Shown: positions 1 through 7,474 of the stretch, piece by piece
Layout: every line of letters starts with the position of its first letter
Numbering within the stretch: the stretch's first letter is position 1
NCBI GenBank assembly: GCA_046153015.1
Contig: JBJXGF010000052.1
Location: forward strand, 1-20,054
Direction of reading: 5' to 3'
DNA: 20,054 nt
Origin: JBJXGF01 sp046153015
Lineage (GTDB): Bacteria > Actinomycetota > Acidimicrobiia > Acidimicrobiales > CAIXPF01
Notes under the pieces: generated by a model
Told to the model about the DNA's origin: nothing
Databases searched by the model: none
Seen by the model: only the letters and a program-made list of their open reading frames with translations
Position numbers and translations under genes: made by a program

Positions 1-1780
1 CCACCACCACGCCGGCCGTCCGGCCGACGGCGCGGATGGCGAGGGCCGAGAACATGAACGCCACCGAGCCGCCGATCAGCAGGCCGATGAAGGTCTTCAC
101 GTCGGCCACGTTGATCTGGGTCTCGACGGCGGTGAAGATCTCGTCGCCCTCGACCTGGAGGTTGAGCTCGGCGGCGATGGTCTCGATGTAGCTGGCGAAG
201 AGGGCCACCGCGGCGATGACGGCCGAGCCGATGGCGAAGCCCTTCGTGACGGCCTTGGTGGTGTTGCCCACCGCGTCGAGGCTGACCATGATCCGCTCGG
301 GCTCGCCGTGGAACTCGCCCGACATCTCGGCGATGCCGGCCGCGTTGTCCGACACCGGGCCGAAGGTGTCCTCCGACACGACCACGCCGGTGGTGGCGAG
401 CATGCCCATGCCGGTGAGAGCCACGAGATACAGGGAGAACTGCAGGTTGCCGCCGCCCATGGCCAAGGCCACGCCGAGCGCCACCGCGATGGCGATGATG
501 GCGTACACCGAGCTCTCGAGGCCCGACGAGGTGCCCGAGAGCACCACGGTGGCCGGGCCGGTGCGGGCCGACTCGGCGATCTCCTTCACCGGTGCGTACT
601 CGGTGCCGGTGAAGTACTCGGTGAGCCGGCTCACGAGCTGGGCCAGGACCAGGCCCACCACCACGGCGCCGAAGCACTTCCAGCCGGCGTTGGTGGTGGC
701 GCCGGCGTCGTTCTCGTTGCCCACGTAGACCAGCGCGACGATCAGCGTGCCGACCACGGTGAGCACGCCGGCGGTGAGGAAGCCCCGGTTGATCGGCTTG
801 AGGGCGTTGGTCTCGCCCTCACGGGCCTTCACCGCGAACACGCCCACGATCGAGGCGAGCACCCCGATGGCCCGGGCAGCGACCGGGAAGACCAGGCCGA
901 GGGCGGGGTTCATGCCGATCGAGTTGAACGCGGCGACGCCGAGGATGATCGAGGCGACGAGGGTGACCTCGTAGGACTCGAACAGGTCGGCGGCCATACC
1001 GGCGCAGTCGCCGACGTTGTCGCCCACGTTGTCGGCGATGGTGGCCGGGTTGCGGGGATCGTCCTCGGGGATGCCCGCCTCGACCTTGCCCACGAGGTCG
1101 GCCCCGACGTCGGCCGCCTTGGTGAAGATGCCGCCGCCGACCCGGAGGAACAGGGCCAGGAGCGAGCCGCCGAACCCGAAGCCGACGAGGATCGCCGAGC
1201 TGGTGTTCTGGAACAGCATGATGATGACGGTGGCGCCCAGCAGGCCGAGGCCGACCGTGAACATGCCGGCGACGCCGCCGGTGCGGAAGGCCACCCTGAG
1301 GGCCCGGGCCATCGAGCCGGACTTGGCGGCGGCCGCGGTGCGCACGTTGCCACGCGTGGCCAGGGTCATGCCGATGTAGCCGGTGAGGCCCGACATGAAG
1401 CAGCCGGCCAGGAACGCCAGCGTGCGGAACAGGCCCGACGCCCCCTGGGACAGCGCCGTCTCGCCCTCGTCCACGCCCTCGAGCGCAGGCTTGACCACCT
1501 CGACCGAGGTCAGGAACACGATCAGCGCCACCGGGATCACGATCACGCCGATGGTCTTGAACTGGCGGCGCAGGTACGCCCAGGCGCCCTCCTGGATGGC
1601 GCGGGCGATCTCGATCATCTTGGGGGTGCCCTGGTCCTCTTTCAGGACCCCCTGCATCAGGAAGAACCCGACGGCGATGGCCACGAGCGCGGTGAGCGCG
1701 GAGCCCACCAGCACCAGCCATTCACCGCCCAGAAGCTCGAACTCCTGATACCCGCCCTCTGCGGCGAGAATTGCGGACAC
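1..1780 (-). CDS. hppA: Membrane-bound proton-translocating pyrophosphatase, K+-independent type (C-terminus cut by window edge)
   Basis: Hydrolyses pyrophosphate and pumps H+ across the membrane. The reading frame runs from a GTG at 1780 to the left edge (593 complete codons); the family is usually about 650-800 aa, so the last ~100 or more residues are outside. Visible hallmarks are the pyrophosphate/Mg-binding segment DVGADLVGKVE (residues ~224-234), then NPATIADNVGDNVGDCAGMAAD (~244-265, Asp-rich), and a late motif DAVGNTTKAVTKG with Lys at ~509 (codon 254-256). In this family Lys at that position, followed by Thr three residues on, marks K+-independent H+ pumps, whereas K+-dependent ones carry Ala. 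The start is chosen because no ATG/GTG lies in frame for at least 80 nt upstream and the protein begins with a typical first membrane helix (FELLGGEWLVLVGSALTALV). The only Shine-Dalgarno-like sequence, GGGGGTG, is very close to the start. The upstream leader is A/C-rich. The gene lies downstream of, and on the same strand as, two K+/H+ symporter genes. Confidence 0.97.
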   Translation of the reverse strand, partial: MSAILAAEGGYQEFELLGGEWLVLVGSALTALVAIAVGFFLMQGVLKEDQGTPKMIEIARAIQEGAWAYLRRQFKTIGVIVIPVALIVFLTSVEVVKPALEGVDEGETALSQGASGLFRTLAFLAGCFMSGLTGYIGMTLATRGNVRTAAAAKSGSMARALRVAFRTGGVAGMFTVGLGLLGATVIIMLFQNTSSAILVGFGFGGSLLALFLRVGGGIFTKAADVGADLVGKVEAGIPEDDPRNPATIADNVGDNVGDCAGMAADLFESYEVTLVASIILGVAAFNSIGMNPALGLVFPVAARAIGVLASIVGVFAVKAREGETNALKPINRGFLTAGVLTVVGTLIVALVYVGNENDAGATTNAGWKCFGAVVVGLVLAQLVSRLTEYFTGTEYAPVKEIAESARTGPATVVLSGTSSGLESSVYAIIAIAVALGVALAMGGGNLQFSLYLVALTGMGMLATTGVVVSEDTFGPVSDNAAGIAEMSGEFHGEPERIMVSLDAVGNTTKAVTKGFAIGSAVIAAVALFASYIETIAAELNLQVEGDEIFTAVETQINVADVKTFIGLLIGGSVAFMFSALAIRAVGRTAGVVV

Positions 1781-1855
1781 GTCACCCCCAGCGTCGTTGC
1801 TGCGTTGTCGTTGCTGTGTTGGTTGTTGCTGCTGTTCTCTACGAAAGAACGCCGA

Positions 1856-1886
1856 AGTTTAGGGAGGATTGCGACGAGCCACGCAA
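1856..1886 (-). promoter_or_regulatory. Possible hppA promoter
   Basis: On the minus strand TTGCGT (1881-1886) and TAAACT (1856-1861) are separated by 19 nt, slightly long for a sigma-70-type promoter. TAAACT fits the actinobacterial TANNNT -10 pattern and would give a leader of about 70 nt before the GTG at 1780. The leader is conspicuously poor in G (1790-1838) and rich in CAGCAAC-like words, so it should be little structured. Assigned only by eye. Confidence 0.3.
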
Positions 1887-1943
1887 CTTGGGCCGCGCTT
1901 TGACCCGGGCCCGACCGCCGTCCGCCCGGCCCGCCCCACCGGT

Positions 1944-2060
1944 TTGTGGCGGGTTGTTCGCGGGCGGCCAAGTATGGACCAACCGTCCAACCTTGTGACC
2001 TGGGCAAACGCCGTGACGAAACGGGCGACTACTGGCGACCTCGCGAACAACCCGCCACAA
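1944..2060. repeat. 19-bp perfect inverted repeat with 79-nt centre
   Basis: Left arm 1944-1962 (TTGTGGCGGGTTGTTCGCG) is the exact reverse complement of right arm 2042-2060. Similarity continues imperfectly inward for about 12 more bases on each side (GGCGGCCAAGTA against AGGTCGCCAGTA), giving roughly 30-bp imperfect arms. It fills most of the ~298-nt gap between the end of the first KimA-like gene (2079) and the hppA start (1780). It could be a long stem-loop terminator for the permease operon, a small non-coding repeat element, or two inverted copies of a dispersed repeat. No protein fits this stretch. Confidence 0.75.
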
Positions 2061-2078
2061 CCTCGCCGACGGGCGCCC

Positions 2079-3929
2079 TCAGGTCAGGTGATAGGGAATC
2101 GAGGTCACCACGGTGTTGGGGCGGAACAGGAGGCGGCCCTTCAGCGCCAGGGCGCTCTGGTTGTGCAGGAGCTGCTCCCACCAGCGGCGCACCACGAACT
2201 CGGGGATCACGACCGTCACGATGTCGTTGCCCCAGCGGTCGTCGAGCTCGTCGATGTAGCGCAGCACGGGCGGCGTGAGGTCCCGGTACGGCGAGTGCAG
2301 GATCTCGAGCGGCACGTCGATGGCGAACTCGGCCCACTGCTGCTCGATCCGGGCCCGACCCTCCTCGGTGCTCGCAACGTGCACGGCCACCAGGTGCCGG
2401 GGCGACAGCGAGCGGGCGTAGGCCAGCGCGGCGAGCACGCCCTGATGCACGCCGCCCACCAGCACCACCACCGTGTGGTTCACGCTGAGCGGCCGGACCC
2501 GGTCAGGGGTGAGCGCCAGCGCGGCCGCAGTGCGGCGGTAGTGCCGGTTGATGCCCTTGAAGAGCAGTACGAGCAGCGGGATCACGATGGCGGGGATGAA
2601 CGCGCCCTCGGTGAACTTCGACACCACCACGACGAGGGCGACCACTCCGGTGGCCGCTGCGCCCAGCGCGTTCACCGCGAGGCTGCTGCGCCAGCGGGGC
2701 TCCTTCAACCGAAGGTGGTGCACGACCATCCCGGCCTGGGACAGCGTGAACCCGGTGAACACCCCGACCGCGTAGAGCGGGATCAGCGCGTTGATGCTGC
2801 CCTTGAAGGCCACTATCAGGAGCGAGGCAACCGCGGCGAGGAACAGGATGCCGTTGGAGAAGACCAGCCTGTCGCCGCGATTCACGAGCTGGCGAGGCAG
2901 GAACCCGTCGGCGGCGACGATCGAGGACAGCCGAGGGAAGTCGGCGTACGCGGTGTTCGCCGCCAGCGACAGGATGGCGAAGGTCGCGATCTGGGTGGCC
3001 CAGAACAGCACGCCCTTGCCGCCGTACACGTGCTGGGCCATCAGCGCGATCGACGTGGGGTCGTGCTCGCCCCGGAACGGCTGGAGCTTGGCGGCGAGGA
3101 GCGAGATGCCGAAGAACGAACCGCCGAGGATCACGGCCATAGCCGTGAGCGTGCGGGCTGCGTTCGAGGACTCGGGTCGGCGAAACGCCGGCACGCCGTT
3201 GGACACCGCCTCGACCCCCGAGAGCGCCACGGCCCCCGAGGAGAACGCCCGCAGCAGCATCAGCAGCCCGAGCGTCCGTGCGCCCTCGGCCAGCTCCCGG
3301 CCTTCGGCGGGCAGGTCGGTGATCGGCCCGAGACCGCCGGCGTACACCCGCCAGAGCCCCACCCCGATCAGCAGCGCCAGCAGGACGATGTAGCCGTAGG
3401 TGGGTCCCGCGAACAGCGCCCCTGATTCGCGCACGCCCCGCAGGTTGGCGATCGTCATCACCGCGATGAGCACCAGGCCGAGCGGCACCGCCCACCCCTG
3501 CCCGAACCCGGCGGCGGACCGGATGGCGAGCACGCTGCCGGCGATCGATACGGCCACGGTGAGCACGTAGTCCACCAGCAGCGACGCACCGGCCACGAGC
3601 GACGGGGTCACGCCGAGGTTCTCGCGGCTCACGATGTAGGAGCCCCCGCCGCTCGGGTAGGCGTAGATGGTCTGGCGGTAGCTGACAGCGACGATCGCGA
3701 GCAGCACGCACACGATCACCGCAATCGGGACCAGCTCGGAGAAGGCGAGGGCGCCCACGCCTGCCTGGAGCAGCAGCACGGCCACGATCTCGTCGGTGGC
3801 GTAAGCCGTGGAGGAGATGGCGTCGGACGCGAAGACCGGCAACGCCACGAGCTTGCGCAGCCGCTGGTGCTGCTCCTCGTGGGTGGCGAGGGGGCGGCCC
3901 ACGAGGAGGCGTTTGGCCACGGCGAACAT
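2079..3929 (-). CDS. KimA-family (APC superfamily) potassium/proton symporter, paralog 1
   Basis: 616 aa, close to the ~607 aa of Bacillus subtilis KimA (YdaO), with the same layout: a short cytosolic N-terminus, about 12 membrane helices to residue ~470, then a cytosolic UspA-like C-terminal domain ending LHNQSALALKGRLLF...PYHL. K+-site residues known from KimA are present: Asp36 and Tyr43 (ASDAISSTAYATDE), Asp120-Tyr121 with Thr124 and Ser128 (LLVDYVLTVAVS), Glu240 (LSGVEAVS) and Tyr386 (LIPLYAVGVF). The KimA Thr230 position is Ser (237) here. Expected role: uptake of K+ driven by H+ at the plasma membrane. The start is ATG at 3929; the paralog's start aligns with it. It lies 51 nt downstream of the second paralog on the same strand, so the two probably form an operon. 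Generic databases may label it an APC amino-acid permease; the residue match to KimA is more specific. Confidence 0.92.
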   Translation of the reverse strand: MFAVAKRLLVGRPLATHEEQHQRLRKLVALPVFASDAISSTAYATDEIVAVLLLQAGVGALAFSELVPIAVIVCVLLAIVAVSYRQTIYAYPSGGGSYIVSRENLGVTPSLVAGASLLVDYVLTVAVSIAGSVLAIRSAAGFGQGWAVPLGLVLIAVMTIANLRGVRESGALFAGPTYGYIVLLALLIGVGLWRVYAGGLGPITDLPAEGRELAEGARTLGLLMLLRAFSSGAVALSGVEAVSNGVPAFRRPESSNAARTLTAMAVILGGSFFGISLLAAKLQPFRGEHDPTSIALMAQHVYGGKGVLFWATQIATFAILSLAANTAYADFPRLSSIVAADGFLPRQLVNRGDRLVFSNGILFLAAVASLLIVAFKGSINALIPLYAVGVFTGFTLSQAGMVVHHLRLKEPRWRSSLAVNALGAAATGVVALVVVVSKFTEGAFIPAIVIPLLVLLFKGINRHYRRTAAALALTPDRVRPLSVNHTVVVLVGGVHQGVLAALAYARSLSPRHLVAVHVASTEEGRARIEQQWAEFAIDVPLEILHSPYRDLTPPVLRYIDELDDRWGNDIVTVVIPEFVVRRWWEQLLHNQSALALKGRLLFRPNTVVTSIPYHLT

Positions 3930-3980
3930 CCGTGTACCGACGCTACCCCGCGACGGCCGGCAGCGCCCCGTCGGGCTGGC

Positions 3981-5828
3981 TCAGCCCAGGTGATACGGCA
4001 CGGAGACCACCACGGTCTCCTTGCGGAAGAGCAGGCGGCCCTTCAGCACCAGCGCGCTCTGGTTGTGGAGGAGGTGCTCCCACCAGCGCTTCACCACGAA
4101 CTCGGGGATGACGACCGTGATCGTGTCGTTGTCCCAGCGCTGGTCGAGCGAGTCGATGTAGCTCAGGATCGGCCGGGTCAGGTCCCGGTACTTGGAGTGG
4201 ACGATCTCGAGGGGCACCTCGAGCTCGTGCTTGGCCCACTGCTCGAGCATCCGCTCCTGCTCCTCCTCCGAGGAGGCCACGGTGACCGCGGTGAGGTGCT
4301 TCGGGTTGAGCGACTGCGCGTAGGCGAGGGCCCGCAGCACCCCCTGGTGCACACCGCCGACCAGCACGATCACCGTGTGGTTGATGCCCGGCGCCCGGAA
4401 CCCCTCGGGCACGGCCAGGGCCGCCGCCGTGCGGGTGTAGTGGCGCTTGATGCCCTTGAACAGCAGCACGATCAGCGGGATCACCACCGCCGGCAGCCAC
4501 GCCCCGTAGCGGAACTTCGACACGGCCACGATCACCAGCACGATGAAGGTGGCCGTGGCCCCCACGGCGCTGACCGTCGCGTGGGCCCGATAGCCCGGCG
4601 CCCGGTGGCGCAGGTGGTGGCGCACCATGCCCGACTGGGACAGCGTGAAGCTGGTGAACACGCCGACTGCGTACAACGGGATGAGGGCGCTGGTGACGCC
4701 GCCGAAGGCCACGAGCAGCACCGAGGCGAGCACGGCCAGCACGAGGATGCCGTTGGAGAACACCAGCCGGTCGCCCTGGTTCACGAGCTGGCGGGGCAGG
4801 AAGCCGTCCCGGGCGATGATCGAGGAGAGCCGGGGGAAGTCGGCGAACGCCGTGTTGGCGGCCAGCGTGAGGATGGCGGCGGTGGCCACCGTGAGCACCA
4901 CGTAGGCCACGCCCCGACCGCCGAACACGTGCCGGCCGATGGCCGAGAGCACGGTCTCCTCGTGGCTCGGGGTGGGCAGCGTGTGTCGGGCCAGGTAGGA
5001 GAGGCCGAAGAAGAAGCTGCCGAGGAGGCCGGCCATGATCGCCAGCGTGGTGGCCGCGTTGCGGGACTGGGGCCGGCGAAAGGCGGGCACGCCGTCGCTG
5101 ATCGCCTCGGTGCCGGTGAGCGCCACCGCCCCCGAGGAGAAGGCCCGCATCAGCACGAGCGCGCTCACGCCGCCGAGGGTCTCCCCGTTGCGGGTGAGCT
5201 CGGCCAGCGCCTCCTCGTCGACCGGCAGCGGGCCGAGGCCGCCCCAGTGGAACCGGTACACGCCGACCCCCACCAGCAGCGCCAGCATCCCGATGTAGGT
5301 GTAGGTGGGCACCGCGAAGAGCCTGCCGGACTCCTTCAGGCCTCGGAGGTTGGCGATCGTGATCAGCCAGACCAGCACGAGGCACAGGGCGACCTTGTGG
5401 TCCCGCAGGGGCTCGATGGCCGAGGTGATGGCGGCCACGCCGGCCGCCACCGACACGGCCACGGTGAGGATGTAGTCGACGAGGATCGACGCGCCGGCCA
5501 CGAGCGAGGGGGCCACGCCGAGGTTCTCGCGCGACACCACGTAGGAGCTGCCCCCGTTGGGATAGGCGTAGATCGTCTGGCGGTAGCTGAGCACCACCAC
5601 CGCCAGCAGCAGCACCACCAGCAACGAGATGGGGGTCAAGTAGCCGAAGGCCGCGAAGCCGGCCAGCGGCGCCAGCACGAGCAGGATCTCCTCGCTGGCG
5701 TAGGCCGTGGAGGAGATGGCGTCGGAGGAGAACACCGCCAAGGCGACGGTCTTGGGCAGGCGCTGGTGCTCCTCCTCGCTCGAGGCCAACGGACGCCCGA
5801 CGACCACGCGCTTCAACGAGGTCAACAC
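3981..5828 (-). CDS. KimA-family (APC superfamily) potassium/proton symporter, paralog 2
   Basis: 615 aa from the GTG at 5828, which begins VLTSLKRVVVGRPLAS and aligns with the neighbouring paralog so that Asp36 and Tyr43 (SSDAISSTAYASEE) fall at identical positions. The frame stays open to 6083, but that extension overlaps the divergent trkA gene and has no family similarity, so it is rejected. An AGGAGG lies 16 nt upstream of the GTG, farther than ideal, so the exact start is uncertain. Other K+-site features are kept: ILVDYILTVAVS, LTGTEAIS (Thr as in KimA; the following Val is Thr here), LIPLYAVGVF. About 12 membrane helices are followed by a UspA-like cytosolic domain ending RKETVVVSVPYHLG. 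It is first in a two-gene minus-strand unit with paralog 1 and divergent from two trkA-like genes across a ~110-nt gap, as Rv2690c stands beside ceoB-ceoC in Mycobacterium tuberculosis. Confidence 0.92.
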   Translation of the reverse strand: MLTSLKRVVVGRPLASSEEEHQRLPKTVALAVFSSDAISSTAYASEEILLVLAPLAGFAAFGYLTPISLLVVLLLAVVVLSYRQTIYAYPNGGSSYVVSRENLGVAPSLVAGASILVDYILTVAVSVAAGVAAITSAIEPLRDHKVALCLVLVWLITIANLRGLKESGRLFAVPTYTYIGMLALLVGVGVYRFHWGGLGPLPVDEEALAELTRNGETLGGVSALVLMRAFSSGAVALTGTEAISDGVPAFRRPQSRNAATTLAIMAGLLGSFFFGLSYLARHTLPTPSHEETVLSAIGRHVFGGRGVAYVVLTVATAAILTLAANTAFADFPRLSSIIARDGFLPRQLVNQGDRLVFSNGILVLAVLASVLLVAFGGVTSALIPLYAVGVFTSFTLSQSGMVRHHLRHRAPGYRAHATVSAVGATATFIVLVIVAVSKFRYGAWLPAVVIPLIVLLFKGIKRHYTRTAAALAVPEGFRAPGINHTVIVLVGGVHQGVLRALAYAQSLNPKHLTAVTVASSEEEQERMLEQWAKHELEVPLEIVHSKYRDLTRPILSYIDSLDQRWDNDTITVVIPEFVVKRWWEHLLHNQSALVLKGRLLFRKETVVVSVPYHLG

Positions 5829-5940
5829 GGCGGTGACGGTACCGCCTCCTACGGGCGTGCCGACAGCAGCACGGCAGCAGCTAGGCGCCGGACGCGGCGC
5901 AGCTACCATCGGGCCCCGGCAGCGGCATGAGGAGAGGCGC
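5829..5940. promoter_or_regulatory. Divergent intergenic region between the kimA-like and trkA-like operons
   Basis: This 112-nt gap must hold promoters for both directions. On the plus strand TACCAT (5904-5909) fits TANNNT and is followed by GGAGAGG just before the GTG at 5941. On the minus strand AGGAGG precedes the kimA-like start. Short self-complementary words are present (GCGCC/GGCGC around 5885-5900). I could not recognise a c-di-AMP (ydaO-type) riboswitch, and the space is tight for one. Confidence 0.4.
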
Positions 5941-6600
5941 GTGCACGTGGTGATCGTCGGGTGCGGCCGGGTCGGCAGCGAGCTGGCCGGAGCGCTCACC
6001 CAGGAAGGCCACACGGTCTCGGTGATCGACAAGTCGGCGGCCGCCTTCCGCCGGCTGCCGCCCGAGTTCGGCGGCGACCGCATCGTCGGCTACGGCTTCG
6101 ACCGGGATTCGCTGATCACCGCCGGGGTCGAACGGGCGGGGGCGCTCGCCGCGGTCACGAGCGGGGACAACTCGAACATCGTCTCCGCCCGGGTCGGCCG
6201 GGAGTACTTCGGCGTCGAGCGGGTCGTGGCCCGCATCTACGACCCCCGCCGCGCCACCATCTACCGCCGGCTCGGGGTGGCCACGGTGGCCACCGTGGCC
6301 TGGACCACCGACCAGGTGATGCGCCGCCTCCTCCAGGGCGCGCACCCCGTCGACTGGGTCGAGGCCTCCGGTCGGCTGTGCGTGCTCGAGCGCGACCTGC
6401 CGGCGGCGTGGGCGGGCCACAAGCTGGCCGCGCTCGACCAGCCCGGCGAGTTCCGCCTGATCGGGGTCACCCGCCGGGGCGAGGCCCGCCTGGCGGCGCC
6501 CGACGCGGTGGGCCAGGAGGGCGACTTGCTGTACTTCGCGCTGCACACCGACGCGGTGGGCGCGCTCGACGCTCGGCTGGCCGAGGGGGCCCACGCGTGA
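5941..6600 (+). CDS. trkA: TrkA-family (RCK) potassium uptake protein, CeoB-like
   Basis: 219 aa soluble regulatory subunit with an N-terminal RCK_N (Rossmann) domain: VVIVGCGRVGSELA with GxGxxG at residues 7-12 and an acidic Asp30 at the end of beta-2 that normally binds the adenosine ribose of NAD(H). A smaller C-terminal TrkA_C/RCK_C domain covers roughly 135-215. Such proteins sense NAD(H)/ATP/ADP, and some sense c-di-AMP through RCK_C, to gate K+ transport. The GTG at 5941 is chosen because GGAGAGG sits just upstream and the Rossmann strand starts immediately. The gene overlaps the next trkA-like gene by 4 nt (GTGA) and is divergent from the KimA-like permeases. No TrkH/KtrB pore gene is visible in the window. 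Size and pairing match M. tuberculosis CeoB (Rv2691). Confidence 0.93.
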   Translation: MHVVIVGCGRVGSELAGALTQEGHTVSVIDKSAAAFRRLPPEFGGDRIVGYGFDRDSLITAGVERAGALAAVTSGDNSNIVSARVGREYFGVERVVARIYDPRRATIYRRLGVATVATVAWTTDQVMRRLLQGAHPVDWVEASGRLCVLERDLPAAWAGHKLAALDQPGEFRLIGVTRRGEARLAAPDAVGQEGDLLYFALHTDAVGALDARLAEGAHA

Positions 6601-7265
6601 TCATGCGGATCGTGGTCGCCGGGGGCGGCAACGTTGGCCAGTTCATCGCCAACCAGCTCCGCGAGGCCGGCCACGACGTGCTGATCATCGAGCAGTCCGG
6701 CGAGGTCGCGGCTCGGGCGTCCACGCTGCCCGGCGTGGAGTGGAAGGTGGCCGACGCCTGCGAGTACCGCACGCTCGAGGAGGCCGACCTCGTGCACTGC
6801 GACGTGGTGGTGGCCGCCACCGGCGACGACGAGGACAACCTGGTCGTGTCGCTCCTCGCCCGCCAGGACTTCGGCGTGCCCCGGACCGTGGCCCGGGTGA
6901 ACCACCCGAAGAACGAATGGCTGTTCAACGAGACCTGGGGGGTCGACGTGGCTGTGTCGACCCCGCACCTGCTCACCGCGCTCGTCGAGGAGGCGGTCAA
7001 CGTGGGCACGCTCGTGCGCCTGCTGCGCCTGGAGCAGGGAAAGGTCGGCCTGGTGGAGGTGACCCTCGAGGCGGAGTCCCCCGTGCTCGACCGCCAGATC
7101 CGCGAGCTGGAGGTACCCCGCGACGCCACGATCGTGGCCGTGGTGCGTGATCAGCACGTGGTGGTGCCCCGCGGCGACACGGTGTTCGAAGCGGGCGACG
7201 AGGTCCTGGCCCTGGCCACGCCCGAAGCCGAGGCGGCCGTGCTGCGCCTCTTCACCGGCCACTGA
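6597..7265 (+). CDS. trkA: TrkA-family (RCK) potassium uptake protein, CeoC-like
   Basis: 222 aa from GTG 6597, or 220 aa from ATG 6603. The GTG overlaps the upstream stop (GTGA) with GAGGGGG at a good distance, and the ATG is two codons later, so either is possible. The RCK_N Rossmann fold starts MRIVVAGGGNVGQFIANQL (GxGxxG) with acidic IIEQ at the end of beta-2. An RCK_C domain follows from about residue 135 (GKVGLVEVTLEAESPVLDRQ) through EVLALATPEAEAAVLRLF. Both nucleotide motifs look intact, so this is a heteromeric pair of active-looking regulators rather than one functional and one decayed copy. It resembles CeoC (Rv2692). It is followed by a repeat-rich gap and a convergent OB-fold gene. 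Confidence 0.93.
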   Translation: MIMRIVVAGGGNVGQFIANQLREAGHDVLIIEQSGEVAARASTLPGVEWKVADACEYRTLEEADLVHCDVVVAATGDDEDNLVVSLLARQDFGVPRTVARVNHPKNEWLFNETWGVDVAVSTPHLLTALVEEAVNVGTLVRLLRLEQGKVGLVEVTLEAESPVLDRQIRELEVPRDATIVAVVRDQHVVVPRGDTVFEAGDEVLALATPEAEAAVLRLFTGH

Positions 7266-7279
7266 GCCGCGCGGGGCAG

Positions 7280-7474
7280 CCCCAGCGGAACTACGGCCGA
7301 GCGGAGCGAGGCCGGGCGACCGTGCGAGCGCCAGCGAGCCGGGCGGCGATGGGGTCTGGGGGCGCAGCCCCCAGCGGAACTACGGCCGAGCGGAGCGAGG
7401 CCGGCCGACCGTGCGAGCGCCAGCGAAGCGGGCGGCGATGGGGTCTGGGGGCGCAGCCCCCAGCAGAGCTACGG
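7280..7474. repeat. Two full copies and a partial third of an 89-bp tandem repeat with GC-rich hairpins
   Basis: The unit AGCGGAACTACGGCCGAGCG... begins at 7284 and again at 7373, and a third divergent start (AGCAGAGCTACGGC) is at 7462, so the period is exactly 89. The two full copies differ at only a few positions. Each ends in a perfect hairpin CTGGGGGC-GCA-GCCCCCAG at 7356-7374 and 7445-7463; a shorter version (GGGGC-A-GCCCC) sits at 7273-7283. The third copy supplies the TAG stop (7469-7471, minus strand) of the OB-fold gene. The hairpins may end transcription from either side of this convergent gap. A further copy of hairpin plus CAGAG lies at 7843-7866. Confidence 0.9.

Noticed and set aside
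308..1903. Long open frame antisense to hppA
   Set aside because: It is a high-GC shadow: His/Gly/Arg/Glu-rich low-complexity translation with no family features, opposite a clear H+-pyrophosphatase.
3867..5930. 687-codon open frame antisense to the second KimA-like gene
   Set aside because: Its translation is biased and featureless, while the opposite strand encodes a well-conserved symporter.
5829..5940. c-di-AMP (ydaO) riboswitch upstream of the KimA-like operon
   Set aside because: Expected from B. subtilis kimA, but I could not find its conserved elements and the gap is only 112 nt with two promoters to fit.
5829..6083. N-terminal extension of the second KimA-like protein
   Set aside because: It would overlap the trkA-like gene antisense and has no similarity to KimA; the paralog aligns from GTG 5828.
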